A DNA stretch of 53,869 nt from NCBI GenBank assembly GCA_028825025.1, contig JAPKAX010000003.1, positions 1-53,869 on the forward strand, read 5' to 3'. Within the stretch, counting starts at the first letter, position 1. Each line of letters opens with the position of its first letter. This document shows, in pieces, positions 34,485 to 44,241 of this stretch. The DNA is from Rhodospirillales bacterium (GTDB lineage: Bacteria; Pseudomonadota; Alphaproteobacteria; Rhodospirillales; Casp-alpha2). The translations under genes and the position numbers were made by a program. The notes under the pieces were generated by a model that worked only from the letters and a program-made list of their open reading frames with translations, did no database searches and had not been told where the DNA came from.

Positions 34485-35984
34485 ATGATCCATATTCAAT
34501 CAAAGTCTTTAAAACAAAAGTGGTACAAATGTGGCTTAGTCCTGTTACCTCTAATTCTCCTCACCGCGTGCTCGACTAATAAGGCAACAGGTGGCAGAAG
34601 CTTTACAGCGTTCATGTCTGAAGAAGAAGAGCGCAGGGTCGGTGCGGAAGAGCACCCAAAAATTATGAAAGAATTTGGTGGTGCGCATGGCAGCTTGCGG
34701 TTGCGTTCGTATATAAATAAAGTCGGAAAAGCCTTATCCCAAGTATCCGAAATGCCGAACCTGCCCTATAAGTTCACGATACTAAACGATGAAAAAGTTA
34801 ATGCCTTCGCTCTCCCCGGTGGATACGTCTATATCACGCGTGGCTTGTTGGCATTAGCCGAAAACGAAGCCGAAATGGCTGGTGTATTGGCCCACGAAAT
34901 CGGCCATATTACAGCCCGCCATACGGCCCAACGCTATTCAGCATCTATGGCTAAGGATATCGGGCTTACGGTCTTAAGCGTGCTTAGTAGTGCTGCAGGG
35001 GTTCCAACCGGGCTGGGCCAAGCCGTCTCTTTTGGTGCTCAAGCAGCCGTTCAAGGATATTCTAGAAAACAAGAGTTAGAAGCCGATATGATTGGCGTCA
35101 GATACATGACCCGATTGGGCTATAGCCCTGATGCCATGACGTCTTTTTTTAAAAAAATGGGTGCCCATGCTGAGTTAAAAGCAAAAATTTTGGGGAATGT
35201 TAAGGTCAGCCATAATATTATGTCAACCCACCCCCGGACCACTGATCGCATTGAACAAGCGATTAAACTAGCAAAGACAAAACCAGTCACCAATCCATTG
35301 ATCAAGCGCAATGCCTATTTAGCGCGTATCAACGGCATGACCTTTGGTGATGACCCCGCCCAAGGCATTCGCAAAGGGCGGTTTTTTACGCACTCAGATT
35401 TGCGCATTCAATTTGAAGTTCCGCCAAACTTTGTTTTGTTTAATTCCCCCAACCAAGTGATTGCAATTGGGCCTAACAAATCCAGAATCATTTTCGATAT
35501 GGCAAACCCAGAATATATTCGCCAATCAGGCAGCCTTCGCAAATATTTACTTACCCATTGGGGCAGCAACCTCGACCTCCAAGATATTGAACGCGTAGAC
35601 GTTAACGGAATGAGGGCCACAACAGGTTCAGGGCGACTTAAAACCGGCCTTGGCCCCCGCGATATTCGCCTGTTAGTGATCAAAGGGGCTGGCGATAAAG
35701 TGTTTCGATTGGCCTTTATAACGCCGCCAAAAATGACACAAAAACTGGGTGAAGCGTTTCGCCGCACGACATATAGTTTCCGCCGTTTAAGCCAAGCAGA
35801 AGCAAAAGATATCCACCCCCTTAAGGTCCGCCTGACCAAAGTTCGGGCGGGGGATAGCGTTAAATCTTTATCGAAGCACATGCCGTTCACGAAATATAAG
35901 CACGAATGGTTTCGGATGTTAAATGGCTTAAGCAAAGATGATCATTTAACCGTCGGCCAGCAGGTAAAGATTATCAGCGATTAA
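34485..35984 (+). CDS. M48-family metalloprotease lipoprotein with C-terminal LysM-like region
   Basis: A 499-residue periplasmic zinc protease of the BepA/YfgC type. Signal peptide LVLLPLILLTACS has a lipobox with Cys29. HEIGH at 137-141 gives two Zn ligands and the catalytic Glu; QELEADMIGVRYM supplies the third ligand. SRKQELEAD and MSTHPRTTDRIEQA are typical. Instead of TPR repeats, the C-terminal 200 residues form a DUF-like domain ending in a LysM-like segment (VRAGDSVKSLSKHM and DHLTVGQQVKI). It probably monitors outer-membrane proteins. A hairpin terminator shared with carD follows. Confidence 0.9.
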   Translation: MIHIQSKSLKQKWYKCGLVLLPLILLTACSTNKATGGRSFTAFMSEEEERRVGAEEHPKIMKEFGGAHGSLRLRSYINKVGKALSQVSEMPNLPYKFTILNDEKVNAFALPGGYVYITRGLLALAENEAEMAGVLAHEIGHITARHTAQRYSASMAKDIGLTVLSVLSSAAGVPTGLGQAVSFGAQAAVQGYSRKQELEADMIGVRYMTRLGYSPDAMTSFFKKMGAHAELKAKILGNVKVSHNIMSTHPRTTDRIEQAIKLAKTKPVTNPLIKRNAYLARINGMTFGDDPAQGIRKGRFFTHSDLRIQFEVPPNFVLFNSPNQVIAIGPNKSRIIFDMANPEYIRQSGSLRKYLLTHWGSNLDLQDIERVDVNGMRATTGSGRLKTGLGPRDIRLLVIKGAGDKVFRLAFITPPKMTQKLGEAFRRTTYSFRRLSQAEAKDIHPLKVRLTKVRAGDSVKSLSKHMPFTKYKHEWFRMLNGLSKDDHLTVGQQVKIISD

Positions 35985-35992
35985 TGGCCATA

Positions 35993-36022
35993 AAAAAGGC
36001 CCCACCTAGGTGGAGCCTTTTC
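35993..36022. terminator. Bidirectional rho-independent terminator
   Basis: AAAAAAGGCCCCACC-TA-GGTGGAGCCTTTTCT forms a 12-bp stem with one mismatch, A-rich on the left and T-rich on the right. It can therefore end both the M48 gene (plus) and carD (minus), which converge here. Confidence 0.85.
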
Positions 36023-36065
36023 TAGAACTATACGGTCATTCCGTTTCAGATATAAGGTCAAGACC

Positions 36066-36563
36066 CTAAGCAGCGACCAAAACTTCAAGCATTTTGTCAG
36101 TAGCCGTTTCCATGTCCGATTTATCGACAGCAGCCAATTCGCTCGCTAACCGATCACGGGCAGCTTCATAAATTTGGCGTTCACTGAACGATTGATCCGG
36201 TTGACCAACGTTGCGGTGCAAGTCACGCACAACTTCAGCAATCGAAACAGGGTTACCTGAATTGATTTTCGCTTCATATTCCTGCGCACGACGGCTCCAC
36301 ATGGTTCGTTTTACACGGGCCCGGCCGCGCAATGTAGTCATCGCGTCATCCATCATTTTACGCGAACTTAATTTACGTAATCCTGATGTTGCCGCTTTAT
36401 CCGTCGGGACGCGCAATGTCATGCGGTCTTTATCGAAAGTTATAACAATCAATTCTAATTTATGCCCGGCAATCTCTTGTTTCTCAATTGCCTCTACTTT
36501 GCCAACTCCATGGGTGGGATAAACAACGTAGTCACCTTCTTTGAAGGGAATTTCTGCAGCCAT
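36066..36563 (-). CDS. carD: CarD-family transcriptional regulator
   Basis: A 165-residue RNA polymerase-binding protein. The N-terminal Tudor-like RID domain is KEGDYVVYPTHGVGKVEAIEKQEIAGHKLELIVITF. The C-terminal helical DNA-binding part is MWSRRAQEYEAKINSGNPVSIAEVVRDLHR. CarD stabilises the open complex, especially at rRNA promoters, and is near-universal in alphaproteobacteria. GGAGAAG precedes the ATG. It lies downstream of fdxA, a widely conserved alphaproteobacterial arrangement. Confidence 0.93.
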   Translation of the reverse strand: MAAEIPFKEGDYVVYPTHGVGKVEAIEKQEIAGHKLELIVITFDKDRMTLRVPTDKAATSGLRKLSSRKMMDDAMTTLRGRARVKRTMWSRRAQEYEAKINSGNPVSIAEVVRDLHRNVGQPDQSFSERQIYEAARDRLASELAAVDKSDMETATDKMLEVLVAA

Positions 36564-36751
36564 ACTCTATTCTTCTCCGATTTTTAAGACGGGAGCGCTT
36601 GGTATTGATTAAATCAGCCTACACCAAACAGCTAAGCGCCAGAGCTATGAGACCGCGCATAACGATCTTCTAGCATCTAAAGCATGCGCTATATATCACA
36701 AAATTTAGTAAAAAACAGCCCCGCGTAAAGGAGCCTTAAAAATCAAAAATT

Positions 36752-37087
36752 TTAAGCCGCTTCGCCAGGCTTTTCACTTAGCATTTCAGCCTTACCCGGC
36801 TTTCCATCCCATTCCGCACCATCCGCAGGAGATTCGCCTTTAGCCGTAATATTTGGCCAAATCGATGCATACTTAGTGTTGATTTCCAGCCATTTCTCGA
36901 CCCCAGGCTCGGTATCAGGCAAAATCGCTTCCGCTGGACATTCTGGCTCGCATACGCCGCAATCGATGCACTCATCAGGATGTATAACTAAAAAGTTTTC
37001 GCCGACATAAAAGCAGTCTACGGGACAAACTTCGACACAATCCTGGTATTTACATTTAATGCAATTCTCAACAACGACGTAAGTCAT
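36752..37087 (-). CDS. fdxA: Seven-iron (3Fe-4S/4Fe-4S) ferredoxin
   Basis: A 111-residue ferredoxin of the Azotobacter FdI type. Cysteines 9, 12, 17 and 21 ([14 protein letters not shown]) and 40, 43, 46 and 50 ([12 protein letters not shown]) carry the clusters, followed by the long C-terminal extension of this group. It is a soluble cytoplasmic electron carrier; in alphaproteobacteria it is adjacent to carD. GGAGATATCT precedes ATG 37087. Confidence 0.93.
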   Translation of the reverse strand: MTYVVVENCIKCKYQDCVEVCPVDCFYVGENFLVIHPDECIDCGVCEPECPAEAILPDTEPGVEKWLEINTKYASIWPNITAKGESPADGAEWDGKPGKAEMLSEKPGEAA

Positions 37088-37155
37088 AGATATCTCCGTT
37101 ATGTAGTGCCCAATAAAAGCTGCACTTCTATATTATTTTTTTAAGCGCCTAGGCC

Positions 37156-37614
37156 TTAGTTGTCCAGCCGTTCAACCACTCTTTTTCGGGCATCACCAGA
37201 TTCACGATCAGAAACATGCAACAATCCAGCCAGCCTACGCATCAAATTAGCTTCAAAATCATCAACGACCCCGTCCGCATAAGCCACTTGCCATAACATT
37301 TCTATCAAATCGACACGGGCATCATGGTCGTATGCCTCTTTGACTTGGCGGGCAAATCCATAATGATCAACCGATTTGCTAACACGGGCTAAGGCTTCTT
37401 CGATCAAAGCCTCAACTTCGCCAGTATTCAATTCAAATTTATTTGCCAACAGGGCTGCAATGGTATTGCGCTCGGCCAAATCAAAATCGCCGTCGATGCT
37501 TGCCGCATCGACAAGCAAAGCACAAGCCGCAGCATCGCCAACTGAAATGCTATCGGGCTCTTCTGCCATCGGTTCGTTGGAACCCATGACCAATCTTCTA
37601 ATTCGTTCAATCAT
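37156..37614 (-). CDS. TerB-family tellurite-resistance-like protein
   Basis: A 152-residue acidic, helical protein. The TerB/DjlA core is AACALLVDAASIDGDFDLAERNTIAALLANKFELNTGEVEALIEEA, then LIEMLWQVAYADGVVDDFEANLMRRLAGLL, with paired acidic metal-binding loops (DGDFD and DGVVDDFE). Its function is unclear and tellurite resistance is not implied. It lies about 70 bp upstream of fdxA on the same strand. Confidence 0.87.
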   Translation of the reverse strand: MIERIRRLVMGSNEPMAEEPDSISVGDAAACALLVDAASIDGDFDLAERNTIAALLANKFELNTGEVEALIEEALARVSKSVDHYGFARQVKEAYDHDARVDLIEMLWQVAYADGVVDDFEANLMRRLAGLLHVSDRESGDARKRVVERLDN

Positions 37615-37709
37615 ATGCCCTGCCTACCATACCTTTTAAGGGAACTGCAACCCTACGTTTTTTCGGGTTTATCTTGATTGGCCGGCCCGTTCATTTAACC
37701 TATTGAATT

Positions 37710-38336
37710 ATGAATGAAAATACAGATGCACGCCTCGATTACCCAGCAACCGGCCGCAACCAAGAAGTCATACTTGATGTCTTGAAAGAGGCCTTACCCA
37801 ATTTAGGGACCGTCTTAGAAGTGGCGTCCGGGTCAGGGCAACATATCACTTATTTTGCCCACCAAATTCCACAACTTAAATGGCAACCCAGTGACACCGA
37901 TGCCGCTGCCCGTGCGTCCATTGATGCATGGCGAAATGAAATGGGCGTCACTGATGTAGTCCATAACCCCATTTATTTAGATGCCAGCGTTGATATTTGG
38001 TCTTTGGGGCATATCAAAGACTTAAATGCGATTATGTCGATTAACATGATCCATATTTCTGCTTGGGAAGCGTGTTTGGGGTTATTGAGAAACGCCAGTC
38101 GGGTTTTACCCGCGGGGGGCGTTTTGTATTTGTATGGTCCGTTTAAAGTTGGTGGCGTACACATTGCGCCCTCAAATGCAGAATTTGATTTATCTCTACA
38201 ATCGCAGAATTCAGCATGGGGGGTCAGGAATTTAGATGACGTGGCAGAAGAAGCGCTAAAGCAAAGCTTCCAACTGATGAAAACAATCCGCATGCCCGCC
38301 AATAATTTTTCTGTGATTTTCCACAAGAAAGATTAA
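37710..38336 (+). CDS. DUF938 SAM-dependent methyltransferase-like protein
   Basis: A 208-residue class I methyltransferase fold protein. TVLEVASGSGQHITYFA is the SAM-binding motif I, WQPSDTDAAARASI the acidic loop, and GVLYLYGPFKVGG plus SWGVRNLDDV match DUF938. The substrate is unknown. It is a single plus-strand gene between divergently and convergently oriented core genes, ending about 26 bp from the greA stop. Confidence 0.88.
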   Translation: MNENTDARLDYPATGRNQEVILDVLKEALPNLGTVLEVASGSGQHITYFAHQIPQLKWQPSDTDAAARASIDAWRNEMGVTDVVHNPIYLDASVDIWSLGHIKDLNAIMSINMIHISAWEACLGLLRNASRVLPAGGVLYLYGPFKVGGVHIAPSNAEFDLSLQSQNSAWGVRNLDDVAEEALKQSFQLMKTIRMPANNFSVIFHKKD

Positions 38337-38362
38337 GCGGTCTCACGCGATAACCGTTTAGA

Positions 38363-38836
38363 TCACTTAAACATAACTTTGCAAATTTCATAGCCCTTGA
38401 CCCCACCCGGGGCAACGACCTCGATAGAATCGCCCAATTCTTTCCCAATCAACGCCCGCGCCATGGGCGATGTGACTGAAATTTTGCCTTGCGCCATATC
38501 GGTTTCGTAAGCACCAACAATCTGGTATGTGCGCTCTTCATCAGTATCTTCATCGGCCAACAATACCGTTGCACCAAAGCGCACCATATCGCCAGATAGC
38601 TTTGACGGGTCAATTACATCGACGCAACTGATCACGCCTTCTAATTCCGTAATTCGCCCTTCAACAAAGCTTTGGCGTTCACGCGCCGCATGATATTCCG
38701 CGTTTTCTTTCAAATCACCGTGCTCCCGCGCCGTCCCAATGGCACGAATGATTTCTAGGCGCTCTACGTTTTTAAGCGTCCGTAATTCCGTTTCTAAAAC
38801 CGTTAACCCATCGCGGGTCATAGGGACCTTTTCCAT
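38363..38836 (-). CDS. greA: Transcription elongation factor GreA
   Basis: A 157-residue factor that stimulates cleavage of backtracked RNA in RNA polymerase. The coiled-coil tip ([22 protein letters not shown]) with its acidic residues D and E, and the C-terminal globular domain ([23 protein letters not shown]), are complete. [10 protein letters not shown] is chosen as the start because AAGG is ten bases upstream; an ATG two codons earlier is possible but the spacing is short. It follows carB on the same strand, as in many alphaproteobacteria. Confidence 0.94.
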   Translation of the reverse strand: MEKVPMTRDGLTVLETELRTLKNVERLEIIRAIGTAREHGDLKENAEYHAARERQSFVEGRITELEGVISCVDVIDPSKLSGDMVRFGATVLLADEDTDEERTYQIVGAYETDMAQGKISVTSPMARALIGKELGDSIEVVAPGGVKGYEICKVMFK

Positions 38837-38956
38837 GTCCATCTCACCTTATTTCGTAAACACACAATATTCGACGTTCAACGCCTTGGTATTCAAAGCT
38901 TAGCAAAAACCCACTCAAAGGAGCGAAGTAAATCTGCGTAAATTTGGGTCGAAACC

Positions 38957-41900
38957 CTAAAACATATCATCAAAATAGTCTTGTAGAGGCGCAACTTCAA
39001 GTCTTGCTGTACGAAGAGCTGCCACAGCTTCAATTGCAGCGGTTGCTCCGGTCATTGTTGTAAAGTGCGGAATAGAAGACGTTAGGGCTGAACGACGGAT
39101 CGAATAACTATCCAAAATCGCCTGAGCACCTTCCGTAGTGTTGATGATCATTTGAATTTCACCATTAAAAATTGCATCTTCACAATGGGGCCGGCCTTCC
39201 TGAACTTTATTCACCTTCTCGACGCCTAAGCCCTGTTCTGACAAGTAAATTTGAGTGCCGCCTGTTGCCATCAAGCTAAAGCCTAATTCACCCAAACGTT
39301 TTGCCAATTTGGCAGCAGCGGGTTTATCACGATCTTTGACAGAAATAAACACCCGGCCTTTAAGCGGCAATATAGTACCCGCACCCAATTGCGCTTTCGC
39401 AAAAGCACGGGGGAAGTCAACATCAAGCCCCATCACTTCGCCGGTTGACTTCATTTCGGGTCCCAAAATAATATCAACGCCCGGAAACCGAGCAAACGGG
39501 AACACGGCTTCTTTAACTGCAACGTGTTTTTGTTTGGCATGGCTGCCCAAATCAAAGCTACTTAACTTTTCACCAACCATCACCCGCGCCGCAATTTTGG
39601 CAACGGGTATTCCTGTCGCTTTGGCTACAAACGGTACCGTACGGCTGGCCCGTGGGTTGACCTCAATAATATAAACTGTCTCGCCTTTAACCGCGAATTG
39701 GATATTCATCAAGCCAATGACTTTAAGCGCTTTGGCCAAAGCAACCGCTTGGCGACGCATTTCTGCAATGATCGGCTCGGACAAAGAAAAAGGTGGTAAC
39801 GAACAGGCTGAATCGCCGGAATGGATACCCGCCTCTTCAATGTGTTGCATAACACCCGCCACATAAACATCTTCTCCATCGGAAATGGCATCAACGTCAA
39901 CTTCAATGGCATCTTGCAGATAGCTATCTAATAACACAGGGCTATCGCCTGAAACTTGGACGGCTTCTGACATGTAGCGGCGCAGGGCGCCTATATCGTG
40001 GACAATTTCCATGGCCCGACCGCCCAAAACGTAGGACGGGCGAATAACCAACGGATAGCCAATGCGCGCAGCCACAACTTCAGCTTCTTTGTTTGAGCGC
40101 GCCAAGCCGTTTTCAGGTTGCAATAATTTCAGCTCCTGAAGCAGTTGCTGAAAACGCTCGCGGTCTTCTGCCAAATCGATGGCATCGGGGCTGGTGCCCA
40201 AAATCGGAATACCGGCGTTTTCTAGAGCTTCTGATAATTTAAGAGGTGTTTGTCCACCCAATTGCACGATGCAGCCCAAAAAATCACCTTTGGATTGCTC
40301 AACCCGAACCAACTCAACAACATCTTCTTCGGTCAATGGCTCGAAATACAAACGATCCGAAGTGTCGTAATCGGTGGAAACGGTTTCTGGATTACAGTTG
40401 ACCATAATCGCTTCATAGCCCGCCTCTTTAAGCGCATATGCCGCGTGGACACAGCAATAATCAAACTCAATACCTTGGCCAATGCGGTTTGGTCCACCAC
40501 CCAAAATCGCAACTTTCTTGCGATCCGTCGGGTTGGCTTCACATTCAGCCAAGCTGACGCCGTCACCTTCATAGGTTGAATACATATAGGATGTTTGCGA
40601 GGCAAATTCACCGGCGCAGGTATCAACGCGCTTATAAACCGGTTTCACGTCCAATGCGCGGCGTTTGGCTGAAACATCAGCTTCTATCGCGCCGGTTAAT
40701 TCAGCCAAGCGGGCATCGGAAAATCCCTGTTTTTTAATGTTTAAAAAGTCCCGGACATTCGACGGTAGTCCATTTTTACAAATCAATTCTTCTTGATCCA
40801 CCAAGGCCCGTATCTGGTCTATAAACCACGGGTCATAGAAGCTGGTTTTATGGATGTCTTCGTCCGACAAACCAAACCGCATGGCTTGAGCAATGTAGCG
40901 GAAGCGTTCAGGGCGGCGCTCTGTCAACACGGCTTTAATCGCATTGGTATTCACAACGCCATCAACAACAGCACCTTCAATCTCAATCTCATTCAGGCCG
41001 TTCAATTCGGTTTCCATAGAGCGCAAACCCTTTTGGAAGGATTCAGCAAACGTTCGACCAATCGACATCCCCTCGCCCACAGATTTCATGGCGGTGGTTA
41101 ATTCAGCGTTAGTGCCAGGGAATTTCTCGAACGTGAACCGCGGGATTTTAGTAACCACATAATCAATCGATGGTTCGAACGATGCCGGGGTAACGCCGGT
41201 AATATCGTTGCCTAATTCATCCAGCGTATACCCAACAGCTAATTTGGCCGCAATTTTGGCAATCGGGAAGCCGGTTGCTTTAGATGCCAATGCGGAAGAA
41301 CGGCTAACCCGTGGGTTCATTTCAATAACAATCAAGCGGCCGTTTGCTGGATTAACCGCAAACTGCACGTTCGATCCTCCGGTCTCGACGCCAATTTCAC
41401 GCAGCACTGCAATCGATGCATTCCGCATGATTTGGTATTCTTTATCGCTCAGCGTCAACGCCGGGGCGACGGTAACCGAATCGCCTGTGTGTACGCCCAT
41501 AGGGTCGACGTTTTCAATGGAACAAATAATAATGCAGTTATCGTTGGTATCGCGAACAACCTCCATCTCGTACTCTTTCCAACCGAGCACAGATTCCTCA
41601 ACCAACACTTCACCGACGGGCGATGCTACCAATCCACCGGCAACGATTTGTTCGTACTCAGCTTTGTTATATGCAATGCCGCCACCAATACCGCCCATTG
41701 TAAACGACGGGCGAATGATCATCGGAAGGCCAATATCAGTCATTGCGGCGCGGGCTTCGTCTAGATTTTTAACGACCTCACTTTTTGGTGTGTCCAAGCC
41801 AATTTTGGTCATGGCATCGCGGAACTTCAAACGATCTTCGGCTTTGTCGATAACCTCGGCTTTAGCGCCAATCATCTCGACGCCGTATTTTTCTAATACA

Positions 41901-42217
41901 CCGTTTTCAGAAAGCGTAATCCCGGCGTTCAATCCGGTTTGCCCGCCCATGGTTGGCAACAAAGCATCGGGGCGCTCTTTCTCGATAATGCGTTCCAGCA
42001 TCTCCGGCGTGATCGGCTCAATATATGTGGCATCAGCCATCGATGGATCAGTCATGATGGTGGCTGGGTTAGAGTTCACCAGAATAACCCGGTACCCTTC
42101 TTCCCGAAGCGCCTTACACGCCTGAGCCCCTGAATAATCAAATTCACACGCCTGCCCAATAACAATAGGGCCAGCGCCAATGATCATAATCGATTTAATA
42201 TCTCTGCGTTTAGGCAT
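38957..42217 (-). CDS. carB: Carbamoyl-phosphate synthase, large subunit
   Basis: A 1086-residue enzyme making carbamoyl phosphate from bicarbonate, ATP and the ammonia delivered by CarA; it feeds pyrimidine and arginine synthesis. Two ATP-grasp halves are visible: [24 protein letters not shown] with [15 protein letters not shown], and [21 protein letters not shown] with [13 protein letters not shown]. The C-terminal MGS-like allosteric domain ([32 protein letters not shown]) follows. It starts 28 bp after the carA stop. A short GGGTTTCGACCC stem follows the stop but has only a weak T-run. Confidence 0.96.
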   Translation of the reverse strand: MPKRRDIKSIMIIGAGPIVIGQACEFDYSGAQACKALREEGYRVILVNSNPATIMTDPSMADATYIEPITPEMLERIIEKERPDALLPTMGGQTGLNAGITLSENGVLEKYGVEMIGAKAEVIDKAEDRLKFRDAMTKIGLDTPKSEVVKNLDEARAAMTDIGLPMIIRPSFTMGGIGGGIAYNKAEYEQIVAGGLVASPVGEVLVEESVLGWKEYEMEVVRDTNDNCIIICSIENVDPMGVHTGDSVTVAPALTLSDKEYQIMRNASIAVLREIGVETGGSNVQFAVNPANGRLIVIEMNPRVSRSSALASKATGFPIAKIAAKLAVGYTLDELGNDITGVTPASFEPSIDYVVTKIPRFTFEKFPGTNAELTTAMKSVGEGMSIGRTFAESFQKGLRSMETELNGLNEIEIEGAVVDGVVNTNAIKAVLTERRPERFRYIAQAMRFGLSDEDIHKTSFYDPWFIDQIRALVDQEELICKNGLPSNVRDFLNIKKQGFSDARLAELTGAIEADVSAKRRALDVKPVYKRVDTCAGEFASQTSYMYSTYEGDGVSLAECEANPTDRKKVAILGGGPNRIGQGIEFDYCCVHAAYALKEAGYEAIMVNCNPETVSTDYDTSDRLYFEPLTEEDVVELVRVEQSKGDFLGCIVQLGGQTPLKLSEALENAGIPILGTSPDAIDLAEDRERFQQLLQELKLLQPENGLARSNKEAEVVAARIGYPLVIRPSYVLGGRAMEIVHDIGALRRYMSEAVQVSGDSPVLLDSYLQDAIEVDVDAISDGEDVYVAGVMQHIEEAGIHSGDSACSLPPFSLSEPIIAEMRRQAVALAKALKVIGLMNIQFAVKGETVYIIEVNPRASRTVPFVAKATGIPVAKIAARVMVGEKLSSFDLGSHAKQKHVAVKEAVFPFARFPGVDIILGPEMKSTGEVMGLDVDFPRAFAKAQLGAGTILPLKGRVFISVKDRDKPAAAKLAKRLGELGFSLMATGGTQIYLSEQGLGVEKVNKVQEGRPHCEDAIFNGEIQMIINTTEGAQAILDSYSIRRSALTSSIPHFTTMTGATAAIEAVAALRTARLEVAPLQDYFDDMF

Positions 42218-42244
42218 ATTTTTTCTACCGATCTATACTAAGGT

Positions 42245-43387
42245 CTACGCCATCAATCCAACAAACCGCTCAAATAGATAATGACTATCTTGTGGGCCGG
42301 GGGAGGCTTCGGGGTGGTGTTGGACGGAGAAAATGGGTTTGCCTTCGACTTTTAGGCCTTCAAGCGTTCCATCAAATAAGGAGCGGTGTGTTTCGATTAC
42401 ACCGGCGGGCAGGGTTTTGGTGTCAACTACGAAGCCGTGGTTCTGGCTGGTGATCTCCACTTTACCCGTTTCCAAATCTTGGACCGGTTGGTTTGCACCG
42501 CGGTGACCCTTTTCCATTTTGTGGGTTTTTGCACCTAACGCCAGCGCCAGAATTTGGTGGCCTAAGCAAATACCGAATAGCGGTTTGCCGCTTTCCATAA
42601 TCCCTTGTACCATCGGCACCGCGTATTCACCCGTTGCCGCTGGATCGCCGGGGCCGTTGGATAAAAAGACACCATCTGGACTTAAAGCCAAAATCTCGTC
42701 TGCCGTTGTCGATGCGGGAACGACGGTGACTTTGCAACCAGCAGACGCCAAGCAGCGCAGAATGTTAAATTTAGCGCCAAAGTCGACAGCAACCACGTGA
42801 TGCTTTGGGTTTGCTTGAACGCCGTGGCCGTCTTCAAGCGACCATTCAGACTGGTCCCAACTGTAGGTTTGTTTGCACGAAACCTCTTTGGCTAAATCCA
42901 TGCCTTCTAATCCGGGCCATTCAGCTGCGGTTGTTTGGGCGGCTTCTATATCTAATTTACCGTTTGGTGCATAAATCACCGTTGCATGGGGGGCTCCGCC
43001 ATCGCGAATGCGCCGTGTTAAGCGCCGCGTATCGATACCGGTGACAGCCGTTAAGTTCATACTCTCAAGCCAAGCATCTAGGTGCTGCGCATTGCGCCAA
43101 TTGGATGGGACCGTAATATCTTCCCGCAATACACAACCGCGCGCCGCCGGTGTAACAGTTTCCATATCTTCAGGCGTTGTTCCAACGTTGCCAATGTGGG
43201 GGAAGGTAAAGGTGATGATTTGCCCGGCATAACTGGGGTCGGTCAAAATTTCCTGATACCCGGTTAGCGCCGTATTAAAGCAAACTTCACCAACAGCCAC
43301 CCCAGCAGCGCCCGCGCCGCGTCCCCAAAAAATCTCGCCATCGGCCAAAATTAAGGCCGCATCTGCCCATTCAGGTATCAAAGTCAT
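42245..43387 (-). CDS. carA: Carbamoyl-phosphate synthase, small (glutaminase) subunit
   Basis: A 380-residue subunit that hydrolyses glutamine and channels ammonia to CarB. FNTALTGYQEILTDPSYAGQIITFTFPHIGNVG is the N-terminal signature. The class I amidotransferase domain has FLSNGPGDP, the nucleophile Cys in FGICLGHQILALALGA, and the catalytic His/Glu in VQHHPEASPGP. AAAGGACGG precedes ATG 43387. It is transcribed with carB. Confidence 0.96.
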   Translation of the reverse strand: MTLIPEWADAALILADGEIFWGRGAGAAGVAVGEVCFNTALTGYQEILTDPSYAGQIITFTFPHIGNVGTTPEDMETVTPAARGCVLREDITVPSNWRNAQHLDAWLESMNLTAVTGIDTRRLTRRIRDGGAPHATVIYAPNGKLDIEAAQTTAAEWPGLEGMDLAKEVSCKQTYSWDQSEWSLEDGHGVQANPKHHVVAVDFGAKFNILRCLASAGCKVTVVPASTTADEILALSPDGVFLSNGPGDPAATGEYAVPMVQGIMESGKPLFGICLGHQILALALGAKTHKMEKGHRGANQPVQDLETGKVEITSQNHGFVVDTKTLPAGVIETHRSLFDGTLEGLKVEGKPIFSVQHHPEASPGPQDSHYLFERFVGLMA

Positions 43388-43438
43388 TTAAGCCGTCCTT
43401 TTGAATTAATCTTACCCGCGCGCAAAGACTCCACCCCT

Positions 43439-43453
43439 TGAGACAAAGTCTCA
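43439..43453. repeat. Short inverted repeat in the carA leader
   Basis: TGAGAC-AAA-GTCTCA has perfect six-base arms, 52 bases upstream of the carA start. It could be an operator or an mRNA hairpin influencing carAB expression. A TATAAT-like hexamer on the minus strand (43472-43477) lies just upstream, so the repeat would be near the transcription start. No consensus -35 is obvious. Confidence 0.4.
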
Positions 43454-43669
43454 TATGAGGAAAAACTAGCGATTATATCTGTCATTAAGTCCCACCACAC
43501 CGGTAAGAGGCTGGATTGCGGCGTTTTTAAGCAATCATTGGCCTAAGGTCAAGACTCAAACAAAAGAAAAAATCGTTTGTTTTCAATATCTTAAAAAGTT
43601 TGTTTAGGTTGCACTTTTGGGTGTTTTTGAGTAATATCTGTAATTCCGCAAATAACAACTGGTGATTCC

Positions 43670-44125
43670 ATGCTGCGCGTTGACATTAAAAGTGCATTGA
43701 CGACTGCTATGAAAGGCAAAGACAAACAAGGCGTATCAACGCTTCGTTTGATCATGGCAGCGATTAAAGACCGCGATATTGCAGCCCGGAGCAAAGGCGT
43801 TACCGATGGTATTGGTGACCCAGAAATCTTGAGCCTAATGCAATCGATGGTCAAGCAACGACGCGAATCCATCGAAATGTATGAAAAAGGCGGTCGCATG
43901 GAGTTGGCTCAACAAGAAGCCGAAGAAATTTCAGTGATCGAAACTTTCATGCCTGCACAATTGAGCCGCGATGAAGCCGCCGCCGCGATTGATGAAGCTA
44001 TAAGTGCGACAAGCGCAGAAAGCATCAAAGACATGGGTAAAGTCATGGGCCACTTAAAAGGCAAATTTGCTGGGCGCATGGATTTTGGTAAAGCCGGTGC
44101 CGCAATAAAAGCACGTTTAAGCTAA
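43670..44125 (+). CDS. GatB/YqeY domain protein
   Basis: A 151-residue helical protein of the YqeY family, related to the tail domain of amidotransferase GatB. RVDIKSALTTAMKGKDKQGVSTLRLIMAAIKDRDIAAR, MVKQRRESIEMYEKGGR and KDMGKVMGHLKGKFAGRMDFGKAGA are characteristic. Its exact role is unknown, though it may bind tRNA. The position between carA (divergent) and dnaG is common in alphaproteobacteria. Confidence 0.9.
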   Translation: MLRVDIKSALTTAMKGKDKQGVSTLRLIMAAIKDRDIAARSKGVTDGIGDPEILSLMQSMVKQRRESIEMYEKGGRMELAQQEAEEISVIETFMPAQLSRDEAAAAIDEAISATSAESIKDMGKVMGHLKGKFAGRMDFGKAGAAIKARLS

Positions 44126-44241
44126 ACTTAACACCTTCCAGCCTGTGGGTTAATGTGTGGATAAGGTTGGAATAACTACGCCTTTCTTCTGCGCTCTTTA
44201 GTCTTTACATTGGGACGTTATGCTTTCAAATCGGATATCTT

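Noticed and set aside
41208-42125. Long open frame (305 codons) antisense to carB
   Set aside because: The minus frame is unmistakable carB; the antisense reading has no family features and arises from codon bias.
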